Below, piece by piece: positions 52,638 to 60,951 of a stretch of DNA of 64,000 nucleotides (position 1 is the stretch's first letter; every line of letters starts with the position of its first letter). The stretch lies in the NCBI GenBank assembly GCA_965214975.1, contig OZ244055.1:3596001-3660000 (forward strand), given 5' to 3'. The stretch comes from JAJEBT01 sp965214975 (GTDB lineage Bacteria > Pseudomonadota > Alphaproteobacteria > MPNO01 > UBA830). The notes under the pieces are model-generated. The model made no database searches and was not told the DNA's origin. It saw only the letters and a list, made by a program, of their open reading frames with translations. The position numbers and the translations under genes are program-made.

Positions 52638-53423
52638 ATGACCGACCGAGCGACGACCGGGAGCGGGCTCGCGACCCCCGAAATGCGCCTCGACGGCAAG
52701 ACCGCGCTGGTCACCGGCGCGGGCCGCGGCATCGGCCGCGCCTGCGCGCTCGCGCTGGCGGGCGCGGGCGCCGAGGTCGTGGCCGTCAGCCGCACGGAGG
52801 GCGACCTGCGGACTCTCGTCGACGAGATCGCGCGCGGCGGCGGTGGCGCCCGCGCGCTGGTCTGCGACGTCGCCGACCGGCCGCGGCTCGAGGAAGCGGC
52901 GGGCGGGCTCGGGCGGATCGACGTTCTGGTCAACAACGCCGGAACCAACGTCCCCGAACCGTTCGTGGAGGTTTCCGAGGAGAACTACGACCGCATCATG
53001 GACCTCAACGTCCGGTCGCTGTTTTTCGTCTCGCAGATCGTCGCGCGCAGGATGATCGAGCAAGGGGCCGGCGGATCGATCGTTCACATGTCGTCCCAGA
53101 TGGGCCATGTCGGCGCGCCGAGGAGAACGGTCTACTGCGCCTCGAAACACGCCGTCGAGGGCCTGACCAAGGCCATGGGCGCCGAGCTCGCGCCGCACGG
53201 CATCCGGGTCAACGCCGTCGGCCCGACCTTCGTCCTGACCCCGATGACCCGCAAGTTCTTCGACGACGCGGCGTTCCGCGAGGACACGCTGTCCCGGATC
53301 CCGATGGGGCGCCTCGGCGAGCTCGAGGACGTCACGGGGGCGGTGGTGTTCCTCGCTTCCCCCGCGTCGGCGCTGATCACCGGCGCGTCCCTCGTCGTCG
53401 ACGGGGGATGGACGGCGGTGTGA
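52638..53423 (+). CDS. Short-chain dehydrogenase/reductase (SDR)
   Basis: The 261-residue protein begins at ATG 52638 after GGAAGGGGA. It has the NAD(P)-binding TGAGRGIGRACA, the NNAG motif (VLVNNAGTN), the catalytic Ser in HMSSQMG and YCASK (Tyr-x3-Lys), and the C-terminal substrate region of classical SDRs (ASLVVDGGW). The residues after the second strand (VVAVSRTEGDL) favour NADP. It is divergent from the cyclase operon by 96 bases, so the two may share a control region. Its substrate is not visible. Confidence 0.92.
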   Translation: MTDRATTGSGLATPEMRLDGKTALVTGAGRGIGRACALALAGAGAEVVAVSRTEGDLRTLVDEIARGGGGARALVCDVADRPRLEEAAGGLGRIDVLVNNAGTNVPEPFVEVSEENYDRIMDLNVRSLFFVSQIVARRMIEQGAGGSIVHMSSQMGHVGAPRRTVYCASKHAVEGLTKAMGAELAPHGIRVNAVGPTFVLTPMTRKFFDDAAFREDTLSRIPMGRLGELEDVTGAVVFLASPASALITGASLVVDGGWTAV

Positions 53424-53444
53424 GGGGCCGCCGCCGGCCGCGGA

Positions 53445-54566
53445 TCAGAGGCGTTCGACGATGTGCAGGCCGCGCAGCCGGTCGATGAGGTAGATCAGGC
53501 CGCGCTCGTCGACCGTCACGTCGTTGCTGCAGAGGCGGTCGCAGCCGGGCTGCGGATCGGGCTCGAAATGCCCGACCTCGGCGGGAGCGTGCGGGTCGGC
53601 GATGTCGACCAGCCTCAGCCCCTTCGAGAACCAGGCGAAGGGGATGACGCTGCCGGTCACGATCTCGCACGGCTGGTGGCACCCGGTGTAGGGTCGCTGG
53701 GGGGCGCCGTCGGGATCCAGCCCGGCGACCTGGAAGCTCGAGACCGGAACCGGGTTGGTCTCGTCGGTGACGTCGACGACCCACGCGAACGCCGGCGCGT
53801 GCGGGCGCAGCTTGGCGACATCCTCGTCGGCCACGACGAGGAAGCGGTGTCCGCGGATCTCGAACGGGACCGGCAGCGCTGTGTGGGTCGGATGCGGAAA
53901 CGCCGGTCCGGTGTCGAAGCCCGAGACCAGGCGCGGGCGGGCGAGATCCTCGATGCCGAGGATGAAGAACCCGTGATGCCAGTAGCTCACGTAGAGCCGG
54001 TCGCCCATTCGCAGCGGGTGGTGGCAGCGCGGCTCGGGGCCGTCGCCCCAAACGTACTCCTCGCCGCCCGCTTCCCACTGGCCGGGAATCCACCACCTGC
54101 CGACCTCCGCGGGGTTCTCCGGATCCTCGAGATCCAGCACCACCATGATCGGCCCGCGGTATCCGTCGACGGTCGAGGAGACATACATGTGGCGGCCGTC
54201 GAAATCGAAGCGATGCACGCCCCGGCCGACGGTGTCCCAGCTGGAGACGAGCCTCGGCCTGCGCCGGTCGGAGACGTCGTAGATGCCGACGCCCGTCGCG
54301 AAATCGTCGGGTTTGCCGGAGCCGATCATCTCGTGGTTGCGCACCATCAGGTCGCCCCGGGCATGCACCTTGTGCGAATGCGTGCCCTCGGGCATCCCGA
54401 CATGGGACAGCAGTTCCGGCCTCTTCGGATCCGACACGTCGATGATGCTGGTGCCGAAGGGGTTCGCCATGTGCCCGACATAGGCGGTGTTTCCGTCGAC
54501 GCGGACCTGACCGCCGCCGGCGCAGTCGAAAAAACCGATCTCGCGCAGGCCCTCGCTGCTCGCCAT
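53445..54566 (-). CDS. LVIVD-repeat beta-propeller protein
   Basis: The start is ATG 54566 (MASSEGLREIGFFDC), giving 373 residues. Repeated units end in IIDVSDPKRPELLSHV, IYDVSDRRRPRLVSSW, VLDLEDPENPAEVGRW and LVDIADPHAPAEVGHF, the LVIVD repeat that builds a beta propeller. There is no signal peptide. His-rich loops (THSHKVHA, RCHHPLRM, YWHHGFF) could bind metal. Family members include uncharacterised and selenium-binding-protein-like proteins. It is divergent from the GMC oxidoreductase (207 bases). Confidence 0.85.
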   Translation of the reverse strand: MASSEGLREIGFFDCAGGGQVRVDGNTAYVGHMANPFGTSIIDVSDPKRPELLSHVGMPEGTHSHKVHARGDLMVRNHEMIGSGKPDDFATGVGIYDVSDRRRPRLVSSWDTVGRGVHRFDFDGRHMYVSSTVDGYRGPIMVVLDLEDPENPAEVGRWWIPGQWEAGGEEYVWGDGPEPRCHHPLRMGDRLYVSYWHHGFFILGIEDLARPRLVSGFDTGPAFPHPTHTALPVPFEIRGHRFLVVADEDVAKLRPHAPAFAWVVDVTDETNPVPVSSFQVAGLDPDGAPQRPYTGCHQPCEIVTGSVIPFAWFSKGLRLVDIADPHAPAEVGHFEPDPQPGCDRLCSNDVTVDERGLIYLIDRLRGLHIVERL

Positions 54567-54773
54567 CCCGTGCCTCCGGACGTCCGGTCGGTCGCCGGAG
54601 CCGACGGGGGCTCCGGGACCGTCTCTCCGAGAGTAGCGCGACGGGAAAGGGATTGCGATCGCCGGGCGGCGGCGTAAGGGGGGTTTTGCCCGCGGCCGCG
54701 ATGCCCGTACAATCCGCGCCCGTCGGCCGGAGACGCGCGAACCGGCCGGACGGTCGCGGCATGCGGGGCGGGG

Positions 54774-56384
54774 ATGTCGGAACGCCGGTTCGACTACGTC
54801 ATCGTCGGTGGAGGGTCGGCCGGTTGCGTTCTCGCCAGCCGGCTGTCCGAAGACCCGTCGGCGACGGTCTGCCTGATCGAGGCCGGCCCCCGGGACTGGC
54901 GTCCCTGGATCCATGTGCCCCTCGGCGTCATGCGCTGCATGTTCGACGGTGCCATCAACTGGAAATTCGCGAGCGCGCCGCAGGACGGCATGAACGGCCG
55001 ACGGATCTACGTGCCGCGCGGGCGGACGCTCGGCGGCTCGAGTTCCGTCAACGGGATGATCTACGTCCGCGGTCATCCCGGGGACTACGACGAATGGGCC
55101 GGGCTCGGCAACGAGGGCTGGGGTTTCGCCGACGTCCTCCCGTACTTCAGGAAATCGGAAAACAATCTCGAGCACGGCGGCGGGGAGCTGCACGGGACCG
55201 GCGGTCCGCTCGACGTCACCTACATCAGGCGGCCGAGCCCGTTGCACGAAACCTTCTTCCGGGCTGCCGAGGAGCTCCAGTTCCCCCGGAACGGCGACTT
55301 CAACGGCGCCAGCCAGGACGGGTTCGGACTCTACCAGGTCACCCAGAGGGACGGCCGGAGGCTGTCGACCGCGCGGGCGTTTCTCAAGCCTGCGGAGGGG
55401 CGGAAGAACCTGTCCGTGCTGACCGGCGCCGAGGCCCGGCGCATCCGGATCCGGGACGGCCGGGCGAGCGGCGTCGAGATCGGCGTCAAGGGGGCCTCGG
55501 TCGCCGTCGCCGCCGAGAGGGAGCTGATCCTTTCCGCGGGCGCCGTGCTCTCGCCGAAGCTCCTGATGCTGTCGGGCATCGGCGACGGCGCGGACCTGAG
55601 GACGCACGGCATCGAGGTCGTCCGGCACCTTCCGGGGGTCGGCAGAAACCTCCAGGACCACCCCGCGATCCATGCCTATTACGGAACCGGGGACCGGCGG
55701 GCGTACGGCCTGACCGTCGGCGCGCTTCCCGAACTGGCCTGGTGGACGCTCGCCTACGCCTTCGCCCGCACCGGGCTTTTCGCGAGCAACATGGTCGAGG
55801 CGGGCGGCTTCGCGAGGAGCCGGCCGTCGCTCGACCGTCCCGACCTCCAGTTCAATTTCATTCCGGGCTACCGCGAGTCCCCCTCCAGGATGATCGGCTA
55901 CGGCCGCGGCTACGTGGTCACGTCGGCGCTGCTGCGGCCGACGAGCCGGGGGGCGCTGACCCTCAAGGACGCGGATCCCGACACCGCGCCGAACATCGAT
56001 CCGAACCTGCTCGGCACCGACGAGGATCTCGAGGCCCTGACCGAGGGCTTCTGCATCGGGCGCAGGCTGGTCGACGCCCCCGCGTTCGCGGCCCTTCGCG
56101 GAACCGAACGCCACCCCGGCGACGCCGTGCGGTCGCGGGACGAGATCAGGGAGTACGTGAAGGCCTGCGGCGCGACGATCTTCCATCCCGTCGGCACCTG
56201 CCGGATGGGATCCGGCGAGACGGCCGTGGTGGATTCGCGACTCAGGGTCAGGGGGGTGAACGGCCTGCGCGTCGTCGACGCCTCGATCATGCCGGTCATC
56301 GTCGGCGGCAACACCAACGCCCCGACCATCATGATCGCCGAGAAGGCCGCGGACATGATCCGGCGGGACGCGCGCGGCCGATGA
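54774..56384 (+). CDS. GMC-family FAD oxidoreductase (choline dehydrogenase-like)
   Basis: The 536-residue protein has the FAD motif YVIVGGGSAGCVLASRLSED, then the GMC signature 1 (YVPRGRTLGGSSSVNGMIYV) and signature 2 (GAVLSPKLLMLSGIG). The C-terminal active-site His lies in GATIFHPVGTCRMG, and the domain closes with VDASIMPVIVGGNTNAPTIM. It oxidises a primary or secondary alcohol of unknown identity. The stop overlaps the extradiol dioxygenase start (ATGA), so the pair is translationally coupled. Confidence 0.9.
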   Translation: MSERRFDYVIVGGGSAGCVLASRLSEDPSATVCLIEAGPRDWRPWIHVPLGVMRCMFDGAINWKFASAPQDGMNGRRIYVPRGRTLGGSSSVNGMIYVRGHPGDYDEWAGLGNEGWGFADVLPYFRKSENNLEHGGGELHGTGGPLDVTYIRRPSPLHETFFRAAEELQFPRNGDFNGASQDGFGLYQVTQRDGRRLSTARAFLKPAEGRKNLSVLTGAEARRIRIRDGRASGVEIGVKGASVAVAAERELILSAGAVLSPKLLMLSGIGDGADLRTHGIEVVRHLPGVGRNLQDHPAIHAYYGTGDRRAYGLTVGALPELAWWTLAYAFARTGLFASNMVEAGGFARSRPSLDRPDLQFNFIPGYRESPSRMIGYGRGYVVTSALLRPTSRGALTLKDADPDTAPNIDPNLLGTDEDLEALTEGFCIGRRLVDAPAFAALRGTERHPGDAVRSRDEIREYVKACGATIFHPVGTCRMGSGETAVVDSRLRVRGVNGLRVVDASIMPVIVGGNTNAPTIMIAEKAADMIRRDARGR

Positions 56385-57385
56385 GCCTGTCCGGGAACGG
56401 TTCCGGTCGCGCGGGCGGCGCGGGAACCGCGACGGCGCTGGTCTGCACGTCCCATTCCCCGATCCTCCACGTCCGGCCGGAGGCGCCGCCCTACGAGGCG
56501 GATCTCCTGGATGCTCTCGCCGCGCGCCGGGAGGCGGTGGCCGCCATGGGGCCCGACGTGGTGATCTTCTTCGGGTGCGACCATTACGCGGGCTTCCACC
56601 TGAACGCGATGCCGGTGTTCTGCGTCGGGACGGGGACCGCGTCGGCGATCGCCGACGTCGGCGGGTTTCCCGGCGACCTCGAGGTGGACAGGCGGACGGC
56701 CGGCGGACTCGCGGGACACTTGCGCCGGCACGGGTTCGACGTCGCCGTCTCCGAACGGATGACCGTCGACCACGGGTTCTCGCAGACCATGAAGAACGTT
56801 CTCGGCGGCCTCGACTCCTTTCCCTGCGTCCCGGTGTTCGTCGGCGGGATGTGCCGGCCGTTCCTGCGGTTCGAGAGAAGCCGCCGGTTCGGGGAAGCGG
56901 TCGGCGCTCATGCCGCGACGCTCGGCGTGCGGGTGCTGTTCGCGGGCTCGGGCGGGCTGTCCCATCACCCGACGCGCTATTACCCGCTCCCCGGCGAAGG
57001 GGAACCGGAGGTGCGGGAATGGCAGATCTCGGGCGCGCTCGGAGGCACGTTCACCGAGACGGAATGGCTGGACCGCCTCCACGACATGCACGTCGAAGGC
57101 GGGAGGATGCTCATGGACGGACGCCGGACCCGCGAGGAGATCCGGCTGAACCCCGACGCGGACCGGGAGTTTCTCGAGGTGCTGGCGTCGGGGGATCTGT
57201 CGCCCCTCGACGACTGGGACATGGAGGAGCTCGTGGAGCGGGCCGGAATCGGCTTCACCGAACTGCATTGCTGGGTGGCCGCGACGGCCGCGCATCTGCG
57301 GTGCGGAGGCGCCGCGCCAGAGATCTGCTTCTACCGCGACTCCCTGGAATACGCGATCGGCTTCGGTGTCATCCACGCCGGATAG
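56381..57385 (+). CDS. Class III extradiol dioxygenase, MhpB-like
   Basis: The 334-residue protein (MSLSGNGSGRAGG) belongs to the LigB/MhpB superfamily of Fe(II) ring-cleaving dioxygenases. It begins with LVCTSHSPILHV, whose SHSP motif carries an iron-binding His, then VVIFFGCDHYAGFHLNAMPV with further His residues, and later LFAGSGGLSHHPTRYY. These features fit 2,3-dihydroxyphenylpropionate-type dioxygenases, but no companion meta-cleavage genes are in the window. Coupling to a GMC oxidoreductase is unusual for a simple aromatic pathway. Confidence 0.8.
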   Translation: MSLSGNGSGRAGGAGTATALVCTSHSPILHVRPEAPPYEADLLDALAARREAVAAMGPDVVIFFGCDHYAGFHLNAMPVFCVGTGTASAIADVGGFPGDLEVDRRTAGGLAGHLRRHGFDVAVSERMTVDHGFSQTMKNVLGGLDSFPCVPVFVGGMCRPFLRFERSRRFGEAVGAHAATLGVRVLFAGSGGLSHHPTRYYPLPGEGEPEVREWQISGALGGTFTETEWLDRLHDMHVEGGRMLMDGRRTREEIRLNPDADREFLEVLASGDLSPLDDWDMEELVERAGIGFTELHCWVAATAAHLRCGGAAPEICFYRDSLEYAIGFGVIHAG

Positions 57386-57561
57386 CGTGACGGTCCGCGC
57401 CGGCGGCGAGACGGTTCTCCGCCCGCGGCGACGTGGCAGACCCGTCCCGTCGGCCGGAGAGCGACGACGGAGCCGGTCCGGGCGCTTGAGGGAACGGTGC
57501 CCGGCGGCTATCCTCGGAGAGCCTTTCAACCTGACGGAAGCTCGACTCTTCCCCTGTCCCG

Positions 57562-58620
57562 ATGTCATTCCGATTCTGGCGCCGCAGCCAAATCGTCCCC
57601 GGCGTGACGCTGAATTTCAGCAAGTCCAACCTCTCGCTGTCCCTCGGACCGCGTGGCGCGAAGTACACGATCAGCGCGCTGGGAAACCGCACCACGCTGG
57701 GCATTCCCGGCAGCGGGCTGTTCTACACCGCGAAGCAGGGTGGCTCCCGCTCACGCAGGCGGGAGCCGGATGCCTACCATGGCGGTTCCCGCTCGCGCAG
57801 GCGGGAGCCGGAGCCCTACGACGATCCGCTCGATCTGGGGATCTTGAAGCGCATCATCGTTCCGGCCGGCGAGAGGGCGTTCGTGGACGGCCTGCGGGCG
57901 CTGCGGGAGGGTGACGAGGACGAGGCGCTCCGTCACTTCGAGAATGCCGAAAACCTGCCGGACGCGTCATGGATCGCCGGAATTCTGCGCCTCGTTCGCA
58001 AGGATCTCGCCGTCGCGGAGAAGCATCTGCGGGCCGCGCTCGCCGGCGGATCCGAACTGGGCGTCCTCTACGAGAAATACCGGTCCGGCCCCGGGGTCAC
58101 TCTGGCCGTCACGGACGAGGTCGAGGCCCATATCCTCCCCCGGCGTCGGGGCACCTATCTCGCGCTCGCGGAGATTCACCAGCTTCGGGGCGACGAGGAG
58201 GCCGCCCGCGAGGCGTTGAAGAAGGTGCTCGACGAGGATCCCGGCGACGTCGTGGCGATGGCCTCGTTCGCCGAGCTCCTGCTCGCCGACGAACCCGTCC
58301 CGAAAAAGAACGCCGATGCCGTCATCCGCCTCGCGGGAGACCTGGAAAACGAGACGTCGATTCACACCGCGGTTCTGCTCTACAAGGCGCGCGCGCTACG
58401 CGCGCTCTCCATGGACGCGGTCGCGGCGAAAACGTTCTCCCAGGCTCTTCGCAGAAAGAGGGGCCGGTCCGCCGAACTGTTGCGCCAGATCCGCTACGAG
58501 CGCGCACTGGCTTACGCCGACATGGGCCGGAAAGCCCGGGCGCGGGACGATCTGATGACGATCTACGCGGAAGACCCCGACTTCGAGGATGTCGCGGAGA
58601 GGCTTGGCGTCACTTGCTGA
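57562..58620 (+). CDS. DUF4236 and TPR domain protein
   Basis: The 352-residue protein starts MSFRFWRRSQIVPG. Residues 1-56 are a DUF4236 domain (NFSKSNLSLSLGPRGAKYTI, LGIPGSGLFYTA), then come two tandem copies of a 14-residue basic repeat (GGSRSRRREPxxY) and a C-terminal half of TPR-like helices from about residue 108 (ALRHFENAENLPDASWIAGI; TYLALAEIHQLRGDEEAARE). The DUF4236 domain occurs in many bacterial proteins of unknown role, often with other domains. No signal or membrane segment is visible. Confidence 0.8.
   Translation: MSFRFWRRSQIVPGVTLNFSKSNLSLSLGPRGAKYTISALGNRTTLGIPGSGLFYTAKQGGSRSRRREPDAYHGGSRSRRREPEPYDDPLDLGILKRIIVPAGERAFVDGLRALREGDEDEALRHFENAENLPDASWIAGILRLVRKDLAVAEKHLRAALAGGSELGVLYEKYRSGPGVTLAVTDEVEAHILPRRRGTYLALAEIHQLRGDEEAAREALKKVLDEDPGDVVAMASFAELLLADEPVPKKNADAVIRLAGDLENETSIHTAVLLYKARALRALSMDAVAAKTFSQALRRKRGRSAELLRQIRYERALAYADMGRKARARDDLMTIYAEDPDFEDVAERLGVTC
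57742..57809 (+). repeat. 42-bp in-gene tandem repeat with hairpin arms
   Basis: Two copies of a 42-base unit code the GGSRSRRREP repeats. Each copy contains an inverted repeat: GGCTCCCGC/GCGGGAGCC at 57742-57767 with an 8-base loop, and a copy with one G.U-type mismatch at 57784-57809. The mRNA would form two adjacent nine-pair hairpins. Confidence 0.8.
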
Positions 58621-58825
58621 AGCAGGCGTCGCCGATAAATCTTCCCCTCTCTCCGGAAAGCGTTGCATCCGCCGTTGACGAAATCGAGGTCCGATTCGAT
58701 TCTGCGGTCCAGGAGCGTGACGCATGGAGATGCCGGTTTCGCGCGTTCCTGACGTGATCTCGAAGCGCGACACCGAACTTCCGGAAATCGGGGAGATCGA
58801 TGGGGGCGACAGCATCCGTTCCGCA

Positions 58826-60028
58826 TCAATCGACGGATTTTCGGGGGCGCAGAAGCGATCCGCCATAGAGCAGCGCGAAGCCCGCGAAAGCCGCGATCCA
58901 GCAGATGCCCGAAAACGCGTGCAGCTCCATGGCCCATGCCGGCTGCACGCTGGCCAGCAGCCGCGCGACCACGGAGGCGGTCACGAGCAGATAGAGGGCG
59001 GTCGTGCCGGAACCCGCCGAAAGCGCCTGGCCGGTATGCCCGAGAGTCGCCCGCGTCATGACCGAAAGCGTCATCTGGCCGACCGCGCCCGCCATCCAGA
59101 GATGCTGTGCCGGCGCGGCGCCGACGGTTCCGGGCCAGAGCATGGCCATCGCCAGCGCCAGGGCCCCGAGAGGCAGGAAAGCGTAGCCGAGATGCAGCGC
59201 CCACACGAGAGGCTCCGACCCCGTCCGGTGCCCCGACCAGCGCGCCAGCCGCGCCAGATGGAGCGTTCCGGCGACCAGTAGCGCCGCGCCCGTGGCCGGA
59301 TGTTCCGGCCGGACGACCCAGATCGCGAGAGCGGCGAGCAGAACGCAGAGCGCGACCCTGTCGAGCCGCTGCATCGGCGGCGTCGGAAGCCGCGCCTCGC
59401 CGCGCGCCGCCATCCAGTTGCGGGTGAAGGAGGGCACGATCCGCCCGCCGATCAGCGCGAGCATCATCAGCCCCGACGCCAGACCGAGGCGAAGTCCTGT
59501 GCCCTGCGCCGCAGGAGCGCCCTGCATCGTCTCCCAGTGGAACGTGACGTTGGCGACGACGAACCCGACCAGGCAGCCGACGGTCGTCAGGTTGCGCCGG
59601 TTCCGGCCGGCGACGATCTCGCGTGCCAGAACCAGCGCGAGAAAAACCCCGAAAGACAGATCCGCAGCGGCAACGAGCGGCGGCGGAAGAGAACCCGAAA
59701 CCAGGACGGCGACGCGGCCCAGCGCCCAAAGACCGAAGAGAGCGGCCAGGGGCCAGCCGGCGATGGGCAACCGCCCCGTCCAATTGGGCACCGCCGTCAG
59801 CAGGAAGCCGGCCATCACGGCGCCGAGATAGCCGAACAGCAGTTCGTGGGCATGCCACGAAACCGGATCGAACGCCGAGGGAACCGCGACCCAGCCCCGC
59901 AGCACGGCGAGCCAGATTCCCATGGCGAACGCGGCCCAGATCGCCGCCCCGAGAAAAAACGGGCGGAATCCGTAGCCGAAGACGGCCGGCCCCGACCAGG
60001 CGCGCATTTTTCCGGAAGACGTTGCCAT
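58826..60028 (-). CDS. NnrS family membrane protein
   Basis: The 400-residue polytopic protein has about 12 hydrophobic segments. The start GPAVFGYGFRPFFLGAAIWA and WHAHELLFGYLGAVMAGFLL match NnrS, a haem and copper membrane protein linked to nitric oxide response and denitrification in proteobacteria. His residues in WHAHE and in LGHTGQALSAG fit metal or haem binding. No denitrification genes are nearby, so the physiological link is an inference. It lies 114 bases downstream of the TetR gene on the same strand. Confidence 0.87.
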   Translation of the reverse strand: MATSSGKMRAWSGPAVFGYGFRPFFLGAAIWAAFAMGIWLAVLRGWVAVPSAFDPVSWHAHELLFGYLGAVMAGFLLTAVPNWTGRLPIAGWPLAALFGLWALGRVAVLVSGSLPPPLVAAADLSFGVFLALVLAREIVAGRNRRNLTTVGCLVGFVVANVTFHWETMQGAPAAQGTGLRLGLASGLMMLALIGGRIVPSFTRNWMAARGEARLPTPPMQRLDRVALCVLLAALAIWVVRPEHPATGAALLVAGTLHLARLARWSGHRTGSEPLVWALHLGYAFLPLGALALAMAMLWPGTVGAAPAQHLWMAGAVGQMTLSVMTRATLGHTGQALSAGSGTTALYLLVTASVVARLLASVQPAWAMELHAFSGICWIAAFAGFALLYGGSLLRPRKSVD

Positions 60029-60142
60029 GCCCGTTCTTCCCCGACGACGAAGCCGGCCACCCGCCCGGAAACCTTCGCCCGGCGAACGGGGAGACCGCTC
60101 TCCCCGACGCGAAGCCGCCGCTCCCCGCGAAGAGTTTCCGGT

Positions 60143-60817
60143 TCAGGGCGTAGGCAGGTGCAGATACGCTCTGACGGTTTCCTTCAACGCGACCCTCAGG
60201 GATCCGTCGCGGCTGGAATAGACGTGGTAGTCGTTCACCAGATCGTTCTGCAGAACCCCGACGACGATCTGGAAGCAGTAGCTCAGCCGGGCGCGGGCCT
60301 CCGCCGCATCCCGATGCGGCAGAGAAGGGCCTATTCCCTGATGCATGTTGTCGATGACCTTCCGCGCGGCGGTCCGCATCGGCGCCCAGGGATCGTCCGG
60401 TTCGAGAATGCGCAACAGGGATTCGCGCAGGACGCCCCGGATCTCTCCGGTGAAGATGTCGGCCATCAGGTCGACGATGGTGTCAAGCGCCTCCTCGGGC
60501 GGCACGGAAGCCAGAATCTCCCTGGAGGCGCGCCTGGCGATCTCCACCTCGCTCATCTTGACCGCGGTGACGCGAAGCGCGCGGAAAAACGCCTCCTTGT
60601 CCACGAAACGCGCGTAGAAGCTGCCGACCGACGTGCCGACGTCCTCGCTCAGATCAGCGATCCTGAGATCCGAAAAACGGGTTTCGTTCAGCAGCCTGAT
60701 GCCGCTCGCGAGAAAGGCCTGCCGCAAGCGGACGCTTCGTTTCTGCTTGGCTTCCCGCACTCCGTCGATCGACGGAACGTCCGCAAACGACTGAAAATCC
60801 AGCGGCGCACTGTCCAT
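60143..60817 (-). CDS. TetR/AcrR family transcriptional regulator
   Basis: The 224-residue protein has an N-terminal extension of about 22 residues and then a TetR helix-turn-helix (RLRQAFLASGIRLLNETRFSDL, quoted in part: IADLSEDVGTSVGSFYARFV), with the family's FYxxF motif as FYARF. The C-terminal ligand domain is not classifiable by eye. It is divergent from the phosphoesterase/TTT operon, and the 134-base gap contains a pair of inverted operator-like sites. It probably represses itself and that operon. Confidence 0.88.
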   Translation of the reverse strand: MDSAPLDFQSFADVPSIDGVREAKQKRSVRLRQAFLASGIRLLNETRFSDLRIADLSEDVGTSVGSFYARFVDKEAFFRALRVTAVKMSEVEIARRASREILASVPPEEALDTIVDLMADIFTGEIRGVLRESLLRILEPDDPWAPMRTAARKVIDNMHQGIGPSLPHRDAAEARARLSYCFQIVVGVLQNDLVNDYHVYSSRDGSLRVALKETVRAYLHLPTP

Positions 60818-60819
60818 TT

Positions 60820-60903
60820 CACAGGATACCAGATCGGGCGCGGCCCGTCAAAACGCCCGGGGACGCACAAACTTGAACTCGCATTCGGATTTGGTATCCT
60901 GTG
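60820..60903. promoter_or_regulatory. Divergent promoters with a 12-bp inverted operator pair (TetR site)
   Basis: CACAGGATACCA (60820-60831) and TGGTATCCTGTG (60892-60903) are perfect reverse complements 60 bases apart. Each contains a candidate -10 hexamer TATCCT. On the plus strand TTGAAC (60873-60878) lies 16 bases before TATCCT (60895-60900). On the minus strand TTGACG (60851-60846) lies 17 bases before TATCCT (60828-60823). A repressor bound at both would block both promoters. The minus-strand start of transcription would fall at or next to the TetR start codon (60817), so that mRNA may be leaderless. Confidence 0.65.
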
Positions 60904-60951
60904 GTCCCGCCGCGCTTGGCGCGTGCGCCGCTTTCCGGGGAACGGCAAGGC

